From contig NW_002060951.1 in NCBI RefSeq assembly GCF_000150275.1, positions 67,329 through 131,328 of the forward strand: a DNA stretch of 64,000 nucleotides. The letters are read 5' to 3'. Source of the DNA: Trichoplax adhaerens. Its lineage: Eukaryota > Placozoa > Uniplacotomia > Trichoplacea > Trichoplacidae. Made by a program: the position numbers and the translations under genes. The first letter of the stretch is position 1; each line of letters opens with the position of its first letter. Shown one piece after another: positions 13,521 to 30,509 of this stretch. The notes below the pieces were generated by a model. The model made no database searches and had not been told where the DNA came from. It saw only the letters and a list, made by a program, of their open reading frames with translations.

Positions 13521-14995
13521 CTTTTAACATACTAATATACCAATGAGTAGCCAATTTTATCAGCTGAGTATATTTGGCAGACTTTTGCCTGCGTATACGC
13601 GTATGTGCATTTTCAAGATGTAGTCATCCTTGAATTACCTCATACACTCGACAGTATATGTATGGATGTCTTAAATCGTAATAAAAATGATGAATACGTA
13701 GCTGTGCAAGTAAGTGTGCATAAAGGGCGCATCTTAGTCTACTACTAAAAGCACAAATTTACTGTTAATAGTCAATATTAAGGTCTAAACTGCATCCATT
13801 TTGCAGTATGTATTTAGAACATGATCGGTGCCACTGAATTAGTAATTCACTTGTAGAAATGGAGACCAACGTTATGAAGAAGTACCTAATAGCGTCATTA
13901 GGGAAGATGTTATTTATTGACCCGTGGCACCCCTTTCAAGTTTGTGGTATTGCATATTGCACACATACGAGCATACTACCAATCTGAAGTATAGGTTTAA
14001 CAGAAAATGATTATAATACGGTTTCAAAGTGATTGATCAGTATGATTGGGGACATTCTTCAAGTCATAGGCTTGCATTGTGCAAATAATGTTGTTACGAG
14101 AGGAGAATTATTAAGGAGGACGAAGAAGACTTATGCTTTGTTTAAGCTAAAAGTTTATATGTATATGTCACAAATCCCACTTGTGATTTGGTTATGTCAG
14201 GTGCTATAGTAATTTTGTATGTCTTCCACTAACTTGGAAATCTTCTTCTAAGGGAAAACCAACTCTTTCCTCACAGTCACACAACTACTCAGGTTTCTTT
14301 CAAACCACTAGCACTTTTTATTTGGCCATCTGATTTCTAGTCTCTACTAGTTTGTCCTAGCCCGGAGCGACTACTACTATTGTGCCAATCAACGAGCCTG
14401 AGCTCAGCACCAATATGAGTAATTAATTGTTGGAGTAGTGCGCTCCCATAAGCTAATCCTATATTAAACGATATTATATCTAGCTACATATAATTCAATC
14501 TTTGTTGATTGCTCCATTTATAATAATTGTAAACAACAAGTACTAGTGCCCCATGGTTGTCTACCGAAATGGTAAACAACCGGGTTAATTAATTATTATT
14601 GCCTAATTTACGGAGCTACACTTCGTAACAGTATAGTGTTCCTATTTTCCTTATTCAGAATCTATTCATGCAAGTTATGAGCTTAGATTAACTAGAAGGA
14701 GTCTTATCTTTTGCATTATATAATAAAGGAGTAATAAACATATCATTTTTTATATTTTCATATCGAAATAATTTACCTTATTCAATATAAGGATACGAAT
14801 ACACTATACAATGGTTTACCTTCAACTCTTAACAAGTAAATCTAGATACACTGCAACTTCTGCAATACCTTGTAAGACAGTGTAATATTGTATTCTAAGT
14901 TCATGATATATTTAGTCATGTCTACCGTAGCTATTGTGTTCAACGTGTGATAGATATTCCGTTGGAGGCTTAAGTATTCAGTATAGCTAGCTTAG
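13521..14995. other. Intergenic, no gene seen
   Basis: About 1.5 kb without a supportable exon. Between about 14230 and 14450 the base composition is visibly less AT-rich. At 14555-14565 and 14571-14581 there is an 11-base inverted repeat with one mismatch (GGTTGTCTACC against GGTAAACAACC). These may mark an old element, but I cannot define its ends. Confidence 0.4.
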
Positions 14996-15811
14996 TAACT
15001 GTATCCTTTTGAAGAGGAGTGCTATAGTGCTCACACTAGAGCTTCACCAGAAAGGTGTAAACTATCCTGCATTTGAGATGGTAATACTGGAGTGTGTAAT
15101 AATTTGCTAAGATTGTTCACGCGGAAAAGTATATAAGCGAGTAGTTTAGTGTAGTAAAATAGTTCATTCTCGTTGGAGGTCCTCCGTTGATCGATTCCAT
15201 TGTATCTTTGTAAACGAGGTTTTGTTCAATAAATCTTAATTTTCTGAAGGTTTCAAGATTCTTGATCTATCAATCTCACATATCTATTTCATAATAAACC
15301 ATAACATATAATTAATAAGTTATCTGCGATATCAAAGTTAGCGTTAACACAGATTTATTACGGCCTACGTTGCCTAAATCATATTGGAGTTAAGTGGAGA
15401 AAGTATTGTTGCTCACAGTGTTTCAGTGATAACTGTATCCTTTTGAAGAGGAGTGCTATAGTGTTCACACTAGAGCTTCGCCAGAAAGGTGTAAACTATC
15501 CTGCATTTGAGATGGTAATACTGAAGTGTGTAGTAAGTAAGGTGCTAAGATCATTCTCGCGGAAAAGTATATAAGCGAGTAGTTTAGTATAGTAAAATAG
15601 TTCTTTCTCGTTGGAGGTCCTCCGTTGATCGATTCCATTGTATCTTTGTAAACGAGATTTTGTTCAATAAATCTTAAACCATAATATATAATTAATAAGT
15701 TATCTGCGATATATCATAGTTAACGTTAACACAGATTTATCACGGCCTACGTTGCCTAAATCATATTGGAGTTAAGTGGAGAAAGTATTGTTGCTCTCAG
15801 TGATATTGTAT
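14996..15811 (+). repeat. Tandem direct repeat X (two copies) with TATA and polyA-like signals
   Basis: Copy 1 is 14996-15429 and copy 2 is 15430 to about 15811. They are nearly identical apart from point changes and a deletion of about 55 bases in copy 2. Each copy contains, in order: the GGAAAAGTATATAAGCGAGT block (TATATAAG at 15130-15137 and 15568-15575), a short hairpin GGAGGTCCTCC, and an AATAAA (15228-15233 and 15666-15671) about 95 bases after the TATA. A TATA box followed at close range by a polyadenylation signal resembles an LTR layout. No internal coding region or primer-binding site is present, and the TG...CA ends of an LTR are not clear. Confidence 0.75.
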
Positions 15812-16620
15812 AAAGCTGTTTTGCGGACTCGAGTACAGTGTGTCTACTAATTGTGAGCCTTATAGAAGGGCGCTTCTTAGGCTTTATAGTTGTAATACTC
15901 TATTCGATCGATTAAAAGCTACGTAGTTCGTAATCTGTACAAGCAACTCAAAGTAAGTGCTTTACGTTAGACTAGTAAACTTGTTAGGAAGGAGTCTAGA
16001 ACACCAATACATAAAAAGGAAATATCCCATTTATAACCATATTACTATATGCGATACATGGAAAGTATTTCTTCTTGAAAGTAGGTCGGCAAATGCAAAT
16101 ATCTAACCACCTACAAGTGTCAAGGAGGGGAAAGGAAAATTGCAGTATGCAGAGCTAGATTATTTTCTGGTCATTCTACTATATTCTAGCACAGAAACCG
16201 TGATATGGTATAAAGCTGTTTTGTGGACTCGAGTACAGTGTGTCTACTAATGATGAGCCTTTTAGAAGGGTCTTTATAGTTGTAATATTCTATTCTTATT
16301 CCATCTTTCGATAGATTAAAAGCTACTTAGTACGTAATCTGTACAAACAACTCAAAGTAAGGGCAATACATTAGACGAGTAAACTTGTCAGGAAGGAGTC
16401 TAGGACAGCATTGCATAGAAGGAAATATCTTATTTATAACCATATTACTATATGCGATCTATGGAAAGTATTTCTTCTCGAAAGTAGGTCGGCAAATGCA
16501 AATTTCTGACCACCTACAAGTGGCAAGGAGGAGAAAGGTAAAATTGCAGCATGCAGAGCCAAATTATTTTCTGGTCATTCTACTATACTCTACCACAGAA
16601 ACCGTACACCATACTGTACA
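15801..16620 (+). repeat. Tandem direct repeat Y (two ~400-bp copies)
   Basis: Copy 1 is 15801-16200 and copy 2 is 16201 to about 16600, starting directly where repeat X ends. Both begin TGATAT-GTATAAAGCTGTTTTG and share ACTCGAGTACAGTGTGTCTA and AAGTAGGTCGGCAAATGCAA. They differ by point changes and small gaps. The open frame at 16385-16627 in copy 2 is broken in copy 1, so I do not call it a gene. Confidence 0.75.
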
Positions 16621-17006
16621 AAAGTAACGTAGCCATTGCTTTGGATCCTTAGGATGGCCTTATGTAGGATAGTAGAGTGTACGATGGCAGGCATACCATA
16701 CAGTTGAAATGACCAGCGAAACACTCGTCTTCATGGTGTTACTCCGATCGTATGCCATAAAACTCCATACAGCCTTACTGGCTCTCTCTGGTCAGACTAT
16801 ATTATAGTCATTCATACGAGGTTACAACTTCTATTCCATACAGTGGATAGAGCAGCGATCATGGACTCCGGATGGACTTCGTCACTTAGGTCAGAGGATA
16901 TCGAGTTGTCCTTGGATACATTTTCCATTTCGTGCACAGTCGTTGGAAAGGCAGGCGTAATCTCTCCTAAAACTATTGCAATTGATTCGTATTGGCTTTA
17001 TTAGAG
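16621..17006 (+). promoter_or_regulatory. Probable KRI1 promoter / 5' leader exon
   Basis: This segment is less AT-rich than its surroundings and has no long open frame. It ends at a strong donor (AGAG then GTAAGT at 17007), and an acceptor (CTTGCAG) lies at 17131-17137 just before the KRI1 start codon. The simplest reading is a non-coding leader exon spliced to 17138. The transcription start cannot be placed. Confidence 0.4.
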
Positions 17007-17137
17007 GTAAGTTTAATGCTATTAAAGCAATATTAATGATAAATTGTTGGTTGTTAGCAGAGGATAAAGTGGATTTGGATTACAAATCAACGTGACTTCA
17101 AACTACTCTGCTGTATGATATGGCGTTCTTCTTGCAG
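17007..17137 (+). other. Putative 5'UTR intron of KRI1
   Basis: GTAAGT donor at 17007 and TTGCAG acceptor ending at 17137, 16 bases before the chosen ATG. It would remove the upstream in-frame ATG at 17115. Confidence 0.4.
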
Positions 17138-17153
17138 GTTTTCTAGTCATAAA

Positions 17154-22544
<5,391 letters not shown>

Positions 22545-23546
22545 TTATGATGATTAATGGAATCTAAAACATCTAAATATTATTATTTGAATATGGAGGG
22601 ACAACATCAGGACAATATCTAATCTTCCCTGCAGTTTATTTTGTATAATGACCACTTTAATTAAACCGGAGAATAAATTTACTACTATTAATGAATTCTT
22701 CCATGATAGGATTTGTGTACTTATATATAATGGGCAGAATTACAGGATTGAAGCTGCTGATTATACAAATCGAAGTATGGTAGTTATGCGATACTGCAGA
22801 AGTGGTCACTTTGACAATTTTTCTTTTTATGTTACCGTAACTACAGTTAAATTATCATTGATCTCGGAGTAGCCCTCTAATAAACGTCATAGCTAGTCTC
22901 TTATGTTAAGCGATGCCGAGTAAGTTTTTCATTGTAATTATGATATTTAATTTAATGTTAACGTCAATTACTGGTCTATTTACACTTGAAAGTAGATAAT
23001 CGCTTGGGTATACTGTTGAGTACCTAATACGGATCTTCGCAATGTCAAATCATAATTACTAACTAACGCAACGAAAGCACTAATTCATGGCGTTTTCATT
23101 AACAGAGCCCTGTATTTTGTTTCTTAGGATAACGAAGATCAATTTTATGCCTATTATCGCCGTATAAGTCAACTGTTTTTAGATGATTCAGAATTGCAAA
23201 GTTCGTAATTTTAATATATACTGTATATGCAAAGTAGATATATGAAGACGTAAAATATAATTTTATTACATTCACATAATGCAACGCTTAAAGATTGTGT
23301 AGAAACTCTAGAACTTCAGAAATTTGTAGATAATTATCTATGATTTATAGAAATTCTTAAAATTTTAAACATTACTAACTTACGGCAATTATCATATAAA
23401 TATCAGGACAAGGTGTTTCTAGCTAGAATAGACATTGTATAGTATGCTTATCTTACTTTACTTGTAGGATATCAAATCAAGATGATTACGAGAAATGAAT
23501 ACTAATAATTAATTCAGTTTAGCTCATTCTTCGGAGTTGGATTACA
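22545..23546. other. Spacer between convergent KRI1 and TRPM-like a
   Basis: One kilobase between two converging 3' ends. It holds a 74-codon open frame at 22648-22872 (+, starting MTTLIKPENKFTTINEFF). That frame is compositionally protein-like but matches nothing I recognise and has no splice context. It could be 3' untranslated sequence of KRI1. I see no other feature. Confidence 0.35.
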
Positions 23547-25889
23547 TTACACCTCTTTATTAAAATAATGGATTTTAACAGTTTTGTAAGCTTCTTCAGC
23601 TTCCCACTGGATACCATCATAATATTGAGCATGATATTCTACGATAAAAAAAAGAAAATGGAAATTGATTAAAATGATTTTAGGATATCATATCTGTGCA
23701 ATCATTCAATTTCAAACATACTTAGGTAGTCTGTATACTTTTCAGAATCGTTCTTATACCATGGATAATATATTTGACCATTATAAAATGATCGGCAAAT
23801 AAAAAGAACCAATCGTATCAGATTCATTGGAGGAGCAAGGGCAGATCGAAAAATAAAGTCATGAACTAGTTCAGAGAATTGTTTTGCCCAGATGGCTTTT
23901 GTTTCAGATTCTAGCTGATCGTAACTTTTGCTATCATTAAGACGAAGAAAATATCAAAGAAAATAGATATTAGAGTAAAAAGCCAAAGTAAAGTTTATCC
24001 AAGGAACAATTCAATTTCAACTTACTTGAGAATAGCAATTAATAGGTTAAAGAGTAAAACTACGGCTATAAGAAGATAAATTACTAGTAAAATATTAGTA
24101 ATAACTTCCACCGAGATACAATTATAATGAGAATAGCCATGAGAAACGGATACTACTGCAGTATTATTAAGTTCGAGTGGACACACGATAATTTTCTCTG
24201 TTTATGAAAAATTAATAGAAACGTCATATTAAAGCTCGAAACAGAGATAGGAAACTAATTGCAAATGTTACTACTGCAGCAATTTGTATCCAAATACTGA
24301 TTCAAAACTGAAATCTAAGGTTTGCTACTATCATAATATTTAGCAAGTATTATTATGATGACTCATTTTAAGCTGTAGTTACTGTGCCATACCACTTTCA
24401 TCGACCAAAGTCTCCCCAAATACCCGAAGATAAGGTACGACTAAGATATTAGTCATGGCTTTACGGATAGATAGTTGATTTGGGTATAGGATAGCTTGTG
24501 TAGCAACACCGAAAGCGATCAGAAATACTAAGAGTAGGACCAAGAACGACATCAAATCGCCACACTATATATATATAGCATATATATTATGAAGATAATT
24601 CTGCAGTCAATTCCTGATATGGTTGAGACACCTTCATCTGATAGATTTAGTGCCGAAAAATTATTGTATAGAATACCAATTTTCGAATCATAATAAGTTT
24701 TGGCCCATGATTGATTGATGGCGAAATGAATTGGAGACATCTGATTATAGAAATATAAAAATAAATTTGATAATATAGAAATAATTGTACGGCAATACGG
24801 TAATATATTATATTATATGATATAAAGATATCTATCAGTACAGCACAGCCAGAGGATTGAGTTACATTACCTAAGACAAAATATTATAAAATCGACAGCA
24901 TACAAGATTCTTCCCACTTCAATCGTGAATTCAATCATACGAAAGACTAAAGCAAGATAAAATATGCAAATAGCACTGGTATTCATAATATTCCAGAAAT
25001 TAGTTATCCAAAAAAAGAATTTCTCCATAAAATATCGACCATGCCATCGAGTTATCTGGGTAGTTAACGATGTACAATTGTAAAGATAAGACACCAATGT
25101 TAATTTAGTTGTTAGCGACTGCATATTATATTACAGGTTGATATATACATGATACTTTTTTACGTATTAATCAATTCGTATTATAAATGAAACGAAGTTG
25201 AATACAACGGCCATTCGTATGCAGATATACGAGGTACAATGTTACCGAATGAACCATGATTATATAGTGCTAGTTAAAAGGATGATCCAATTAAATTTTT
25301 GCTATTATTAAGAGGCACACTTCTAAATACCTGTATAATTTCTTCTATGGTCATAGAAAATACCCATGCAATTATTACTTGTTCTGCTAGCGTTGGTAGA
25401 TCCCGAAATGATATTGTGATAAAAATGGCGTATGAAACTAAGAAGGCCAGGTAAAAGGTCTAATATGAATAGAACATCTTTCGTAGTTTAGCAAAAGTAC
25501 GCATAGAATATTCTGTAACTCAATAGAAAAATTAAAATTTACCGCATGAATGAAATATTTAAGACGTGGAGTCACATAATATTTTTCAAGCTGTTTCTTG
25601 CTGCTAAGGATATGCTTATGATGTTTTCCTCGTTTGCGTGACATAGTTGCCTCTTCTGCATCTCGATTCGATGGGTGGTTAGAATTTTTAAGACTTGAGG
25701 AATTTCTCCATAAGCTGGCCAAAGGAGACATGGTCGACATAAATATCTGTAGAAACATAATGGCCACAAATATTATAGCTTTGCATGCTACAGTAAAGTT
25801 TCTCGATCTAGTTTCCAATAACTTACAGTTCGCTACTATGAAAATAAGTGAGCATAGGGTCACTTTAACATGCATAAATCATTTACCAG

Positions 25890-25925
<36 letters not shown>

Positions 25926-28900
25926 ATATATATATAATAAAAATATAGCTACCAAATTTCCATCTAAAGTATGACATTGTGTCTATGTATTAAATTAGTA
26001 CTTTTACTCGTAAAACGTGAAATTCTTTTAGCTTTAACTGCTTACAAAGTCATTATAAGAGCTAGAGTGAACAAAGCTAAATTAGCAGGTATCGGTATAT
26101 TTTAATCAGAAATTTATAATTACACAGCGATAATATCTACAGATCTATAATAGATATCACTCTTTAAATGGTTGTATCTAAATACTCGTTGAAGTTGTCT
26201 GAATTCCATATACTTTGGATTACAATCTGCCAAAGAATATATGATAATTACTATGCATTGTTGGTAATATTAACTGTGGTCGTTGTACCTGTCGTACTTT
26301 CAGTTCCTCTCCTAAAACACCATTCCAAACTGATTTTAGGGCCCGAATATAAGAATCTAAGCCAATAAAGTCGTCGAAATGAGGTAAAAGCATAATAATA
26401 GAAAAGCACGACATTTGCCCCCACTCAGGTGAATCTTTTAGTAAATGATAACTGCAAGCCAAGTGATCTTCCTGCGACAAATCTTGGATCATCTCAAAGG
26501 CTGCAGACTTATACCATCTATGGAGGTGCAAAAAAGGAAAGGCGTGTTTATTCTCCTAAATTACCAATAAATGCCTCTAGATTTAAGCTCTTAAAACAGT
26601 ATAGACTAAGTAATATCAAACTACTTCGATCTAAGAAGCTTCTTTATACTATACTAGCCAGTCTTAACCCGGCGTAGTCGGTTTTTTTGCACAAACCCGC
26701 ATATCACTAACCGAATATAGAAATTTCTATATGTAGACCATATACTAAATTGTACCAAATTTAAGTAATGTCAAGTAAAACACAGCTGAGCATGCACAAA
26801 CAATATGGCAGCGATAGGAGACAGTGCTTCGCTATAGATTTTAGTAGTTTAGAGATTAAGATTATTTATATTTAAGTTCTTTCGCAGTTTTAAAGTTGCT
26901 AAGGACCATCTACACTGTATGCCGATTCCGGAGTTATGCATAATTCCTTCTCCCACTCTCCGTTTGGCCGTGATATTATTACAAAATAATCGCTTTTACC
27001 ATATGTATATATATAGATTATATGCATATGAGCGCTAGTGAATGTTGAAAAAAATTTACCAGCAATGAAAGTGTAGCAAGGTTTATTGAAATAGATTTAC
27101 TAACCTGGCATATTTTCCACATTTTTGTTTCATCACCGCGTGCTTTTCTACCTCTACCCTATAACTTAGTATTTTATATGCTACCAAGCCTGCTATAATA
27201 GGATGAGCTAGCTGTTTCCAAAAATGGTAACTTAATTCCAGATGAGATGTCCATAATGACCACAGAAATAGCTCACGGATAGCAAAAATCGATTGACTAG
27301 TCCAATTTTCATATTCGTTAGAGTTTCTACTAGCGAATTTACGACAGCAACATGAATTTTTTTGCTTCCTTGTCTCCTCAGTTTCATTAAGATGATACGG
27401 ATTTATATAGCCAAAGCCCATAATTGTTGAGATTTTCTGCCCAATATCCGATAAATGAATTTCCTGATTGTTTGCATTATAATAGGTATAAAAAAAATGG
27501 AAGGTATGCATCATTTTCTTAAAACGAAATGGTATGTACTGATGTTTTTTTACCTTTATCCCTATTATTTCAATAATATTCGTATGATTCTAATTTTTCA
27601 TATTGATTGAATGAATAGATAGAGATCGCCGAGAAATATACGCGCAAGAAAATAATTGCATAGATTGATTACGTCTTGGATAAATGCAGCCCTTATTTTC
27701 TGATACTGGTTAAAATGTAATTTTGACGTCATATATAGTCTATGGTAGATCAAACTCTGTACCATAGCACCTTATGAACTTGATTCATAAGTATGAAATA
27801 TTACAAAATAGTTTCTAACCCATTTCAGGTTCTTTCAGCATTAGAATCAAGTATGAATTTTTAACCAGTCACGAAGAATAGCTTACCCAATAGAGATCCT
27901 TTAGTTTGTTGACAGTTACAAAATGATAAATTTTGAAAGTACCCTTCTCCAATAAGAAATCAACAACTTGTAGCGTCTGCTTTGCACCATCAAATAAAAC
28001 GGACAATATTGCTCCTTCTAATGCATCACGGTAAGATAGTTTTCCAGTGCGGACGAGGGCATAAATTACTGTTGCTAGGCCTTTCATGTAAGCACATCGA
28101 ATCAAATAGTGGATTGAGAATTTTGGTAAGTCGGTATTACTAACCTTTAAAACAAATTAGTTACTGATCAGTTGCTGATCTAATATACTAGATTATTTTA
28201 TGTCTGTAATATAACTTCTAAATTTATTAAATAAAGTCATATATGAATAAAATACCATATTGCAAATGTCCAAGCTCAATGTTACTTCATCAATTTTGCC
28301 CCACAGGAATTGCATTTTATATCTTTGTGTTTGAGTTTTATAATCTTATAATGTAAATTCAATATCGCTGTTAAAATAAGGCGTCATTATAACTAATGTG
28401 GTAGTCATCCCTAAAAGCACGTATTTCTACATTCATTCTTTAGCATTACCGGATTGGCGTTCCGTTTAAATTTATAAGTAAATAGCTATATAGGTCTCAT
28501 ATTTGATATACCATGAGAGTTATGAATCGTTATTTAATGGTAACTAAAAATTCTGGAGATTAGTATAAATTATAGAATCATATCGGCAATAACTTACTAC
28601 AAAGCAATACTTGGTATATATCGTCTGAAAAATCTCGAATTTTAGTTATGCGAATAACATGAATCTAATTTATATCGGAAAAGAATTTGGAGATTGTTAT
28701 ATGAGTTAGTTGAAGATATAAAACCGAATGTAGCAGTATGAAACAAATACTTACCAAATCCTTACGATCAATAGCATCAATTAAATATGTCTGATAAGCA
28801 GTTATATGATCCATATCGGATTGAACAGTGAACGAAAAGTAGCGGAGTACTGCATTTTCTATGTTTTCCCTAGTACTAGATACGATGAATAAAATTTAAT

Positions 28901-30509
28901 CATGCTCTAGATTCTTCGCTGCAATCGCTTGCCATCTATCCAGTATTTATCTTACATTGACACATATATATAATACATAAGACTCTCAGGATTAATTCTA
29001 CAGCGACTTACAGAGCTTCTTTAAAGCTCACGAGTTCGTAAAGTAAGTCAGCCGCTCCACCACTCCCACAAACAATAAATAAGAAATCTTCACGAAGTAT
29101 TGTATCTAGGGATAATTTCAGATCCAGCATATTACCTCCAATCAGTAAGCTAACCACTGAAATTGTGTCTAAATGCGAAATGCATATTGCATTAATTGAA
29201 GTGAAATAGAAAAACTAGATGTGTTTAATACCATTAATTAACTTTAAATATAGAATGAAAAATACAGAAAGCATTGAATGCTGAAGTGGAAATTAAGATA
29301 AGAAAGTTCTAGTTAACCATGGCATTGGATCTTCTGAGATTTTAAAGGAGTGCTTGATACTGGTATATGATGGAAAGAGTTTTGCAGAGCTTGTTGTAAC
29401 TGGATTCTTAGTTGCAGAACATCACCGTCTTCAAATAGGATGAAGCAATCATGGCAGGGATCAAGGTAATGATTTCCAAGGATGTCGTCATGGATATGAT
29501 ATTCTGAATATACTTGATCTGAGCATTGCTGTTGGCGATAATTATAGCAAAGAATTCAATTTTTTGTCGCATCTTAATTTGCTAGACAGAAATAAAGCCA
29601 TTATCTAGATCGTATGAATACATATTCGGCAAAATTATGCTAGCAGAGGATAAATTTTTCATCATGATTGTAGTTGATACTATGTAAAGAGTATAAGTGT
29701 ATTAATCTAAACGTGGAGTAAAATGTAGTTGTTATCACTAGAGAAGAAGGGGGATAATAATTTATATCTGAAGAACGCGAAATCTAAGCCTAATAATAAA
29801 TAAAATGTAAATGATGCTACAAACAATTGCATGGACCTCATTGTATTATTGTAGTATTAGAAAACAAAATTTGGCTAATTAGAAATTTTAAATATTAATC
29901 ATTACCTTATTGTAAGCTAACTCATCGCTAGATTGTATAGCTTGCAAGGAATTGATACCAATTAAAGTAACATTATTTTGATTTGGTTCTGCAGTTGAAA
30001 ATCCTTCAGCAACTGAACGAGTAAGGCCACTATGATAGCCATTTGTAATTATTAATAAGCGTAATTTGCTATTAATTGCTTTGATAGTTTTGCAAATTGA
30101 TTCATGTTGGATTAGTGTTTCCTGATTATTATTGCCACCAATAATAGATATAATCATTTGTGGGTGATAAGATAAGAGTAAAGTATCCAATAAGGACTGA
30201 ACTAAATTGGACATATCAATATCCCCAGTTACAATGCAGTACTAAAAAGCAAAAATTTCAGATAATTACTTTGATGACTGATCAGATTTATTCAACCACA
30301 AAGTGCCTGAATTAATTTTATAAATACTGGTAGCTGAGCTTTCATACAAGTAGTAACTAATTTTTTACCACAAATTTTACCTCGGCATATATTTCCATGC
30401 ATTGCTGATGGGTAAGAAATTGAATTGTTCGAAATGGAATGCTCCTAGTATTAGTCAAATTCTGGGGATCAAAGTTGATTAAATGGACCTCATTACTTGT
30501 TCCTGCCAT
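23547..30509 (-). CDS. TRPM-like cation channel a
   Basis: Eighteen exons on the minus strand (5' to 3'): 30381-30509, 29906-30241, 29318-29528, 29012-29156, 28755-28875, 28598-28664, 28256-28344, 27887-28144, 27105-27463, 26298-26517, 25543-25746, 25331-25459, 24871-25055, 24677-24740, 24393-24564, 24026-24197, 23722-23930, 23547-23638. Total 3,162 bases, 1,053 residues, all phases consistent. N-terminal SLOG/LSDAT region: PQMIISIIGGNN, LDPCHDCFILFEDGD, VCGSGGAADLL. Then TRPM homology regions, six helices, a GPKLIMIRKL linker between S4 and S5, pore loop YLRVFGETLVDES and S6 NLLIAIL. A TRP-helix-like exon follows (LESETKAIWAKQF). The protein stops soon after, without the coiled coil of b and c. 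A plasma-membrane cation channel is expected from the family; gating is unknown. The start could lie in an unseen upstream exon. Confidence 0.9.
25893..25922. repeat. (AT)n microsatellite in TRPM-like a intron
   Basis: An uninterrupted AT dinucleotide run of about 15 units, followed by further imperfect AT repeats to about 25937. It lies in the intron between exons 26298-26517 and 25543-25746. Confidence 0.9.

Noticed and set aside
16385-16627. 80-codon open frame in repeat Y copy 2
   Set aside because: The same frame is disrupted in copy 1 of the tandem repeat and shows no protein family features.
24552-24740. Open frame reading MSPIHFAINQSWAKTYYD within TRPM-like a
   Set aside because: It is a shadow frame. 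Shifting by one base gives the conserved HGPKLIMIRKL and joins the preceding exon in phase.
27724-27731. CRE-like TGACGTCA inside a TRPM-like a intron
   Set aside because: An 8-base palindrome can occur by chance in 64 kb, and there is no supporting context.
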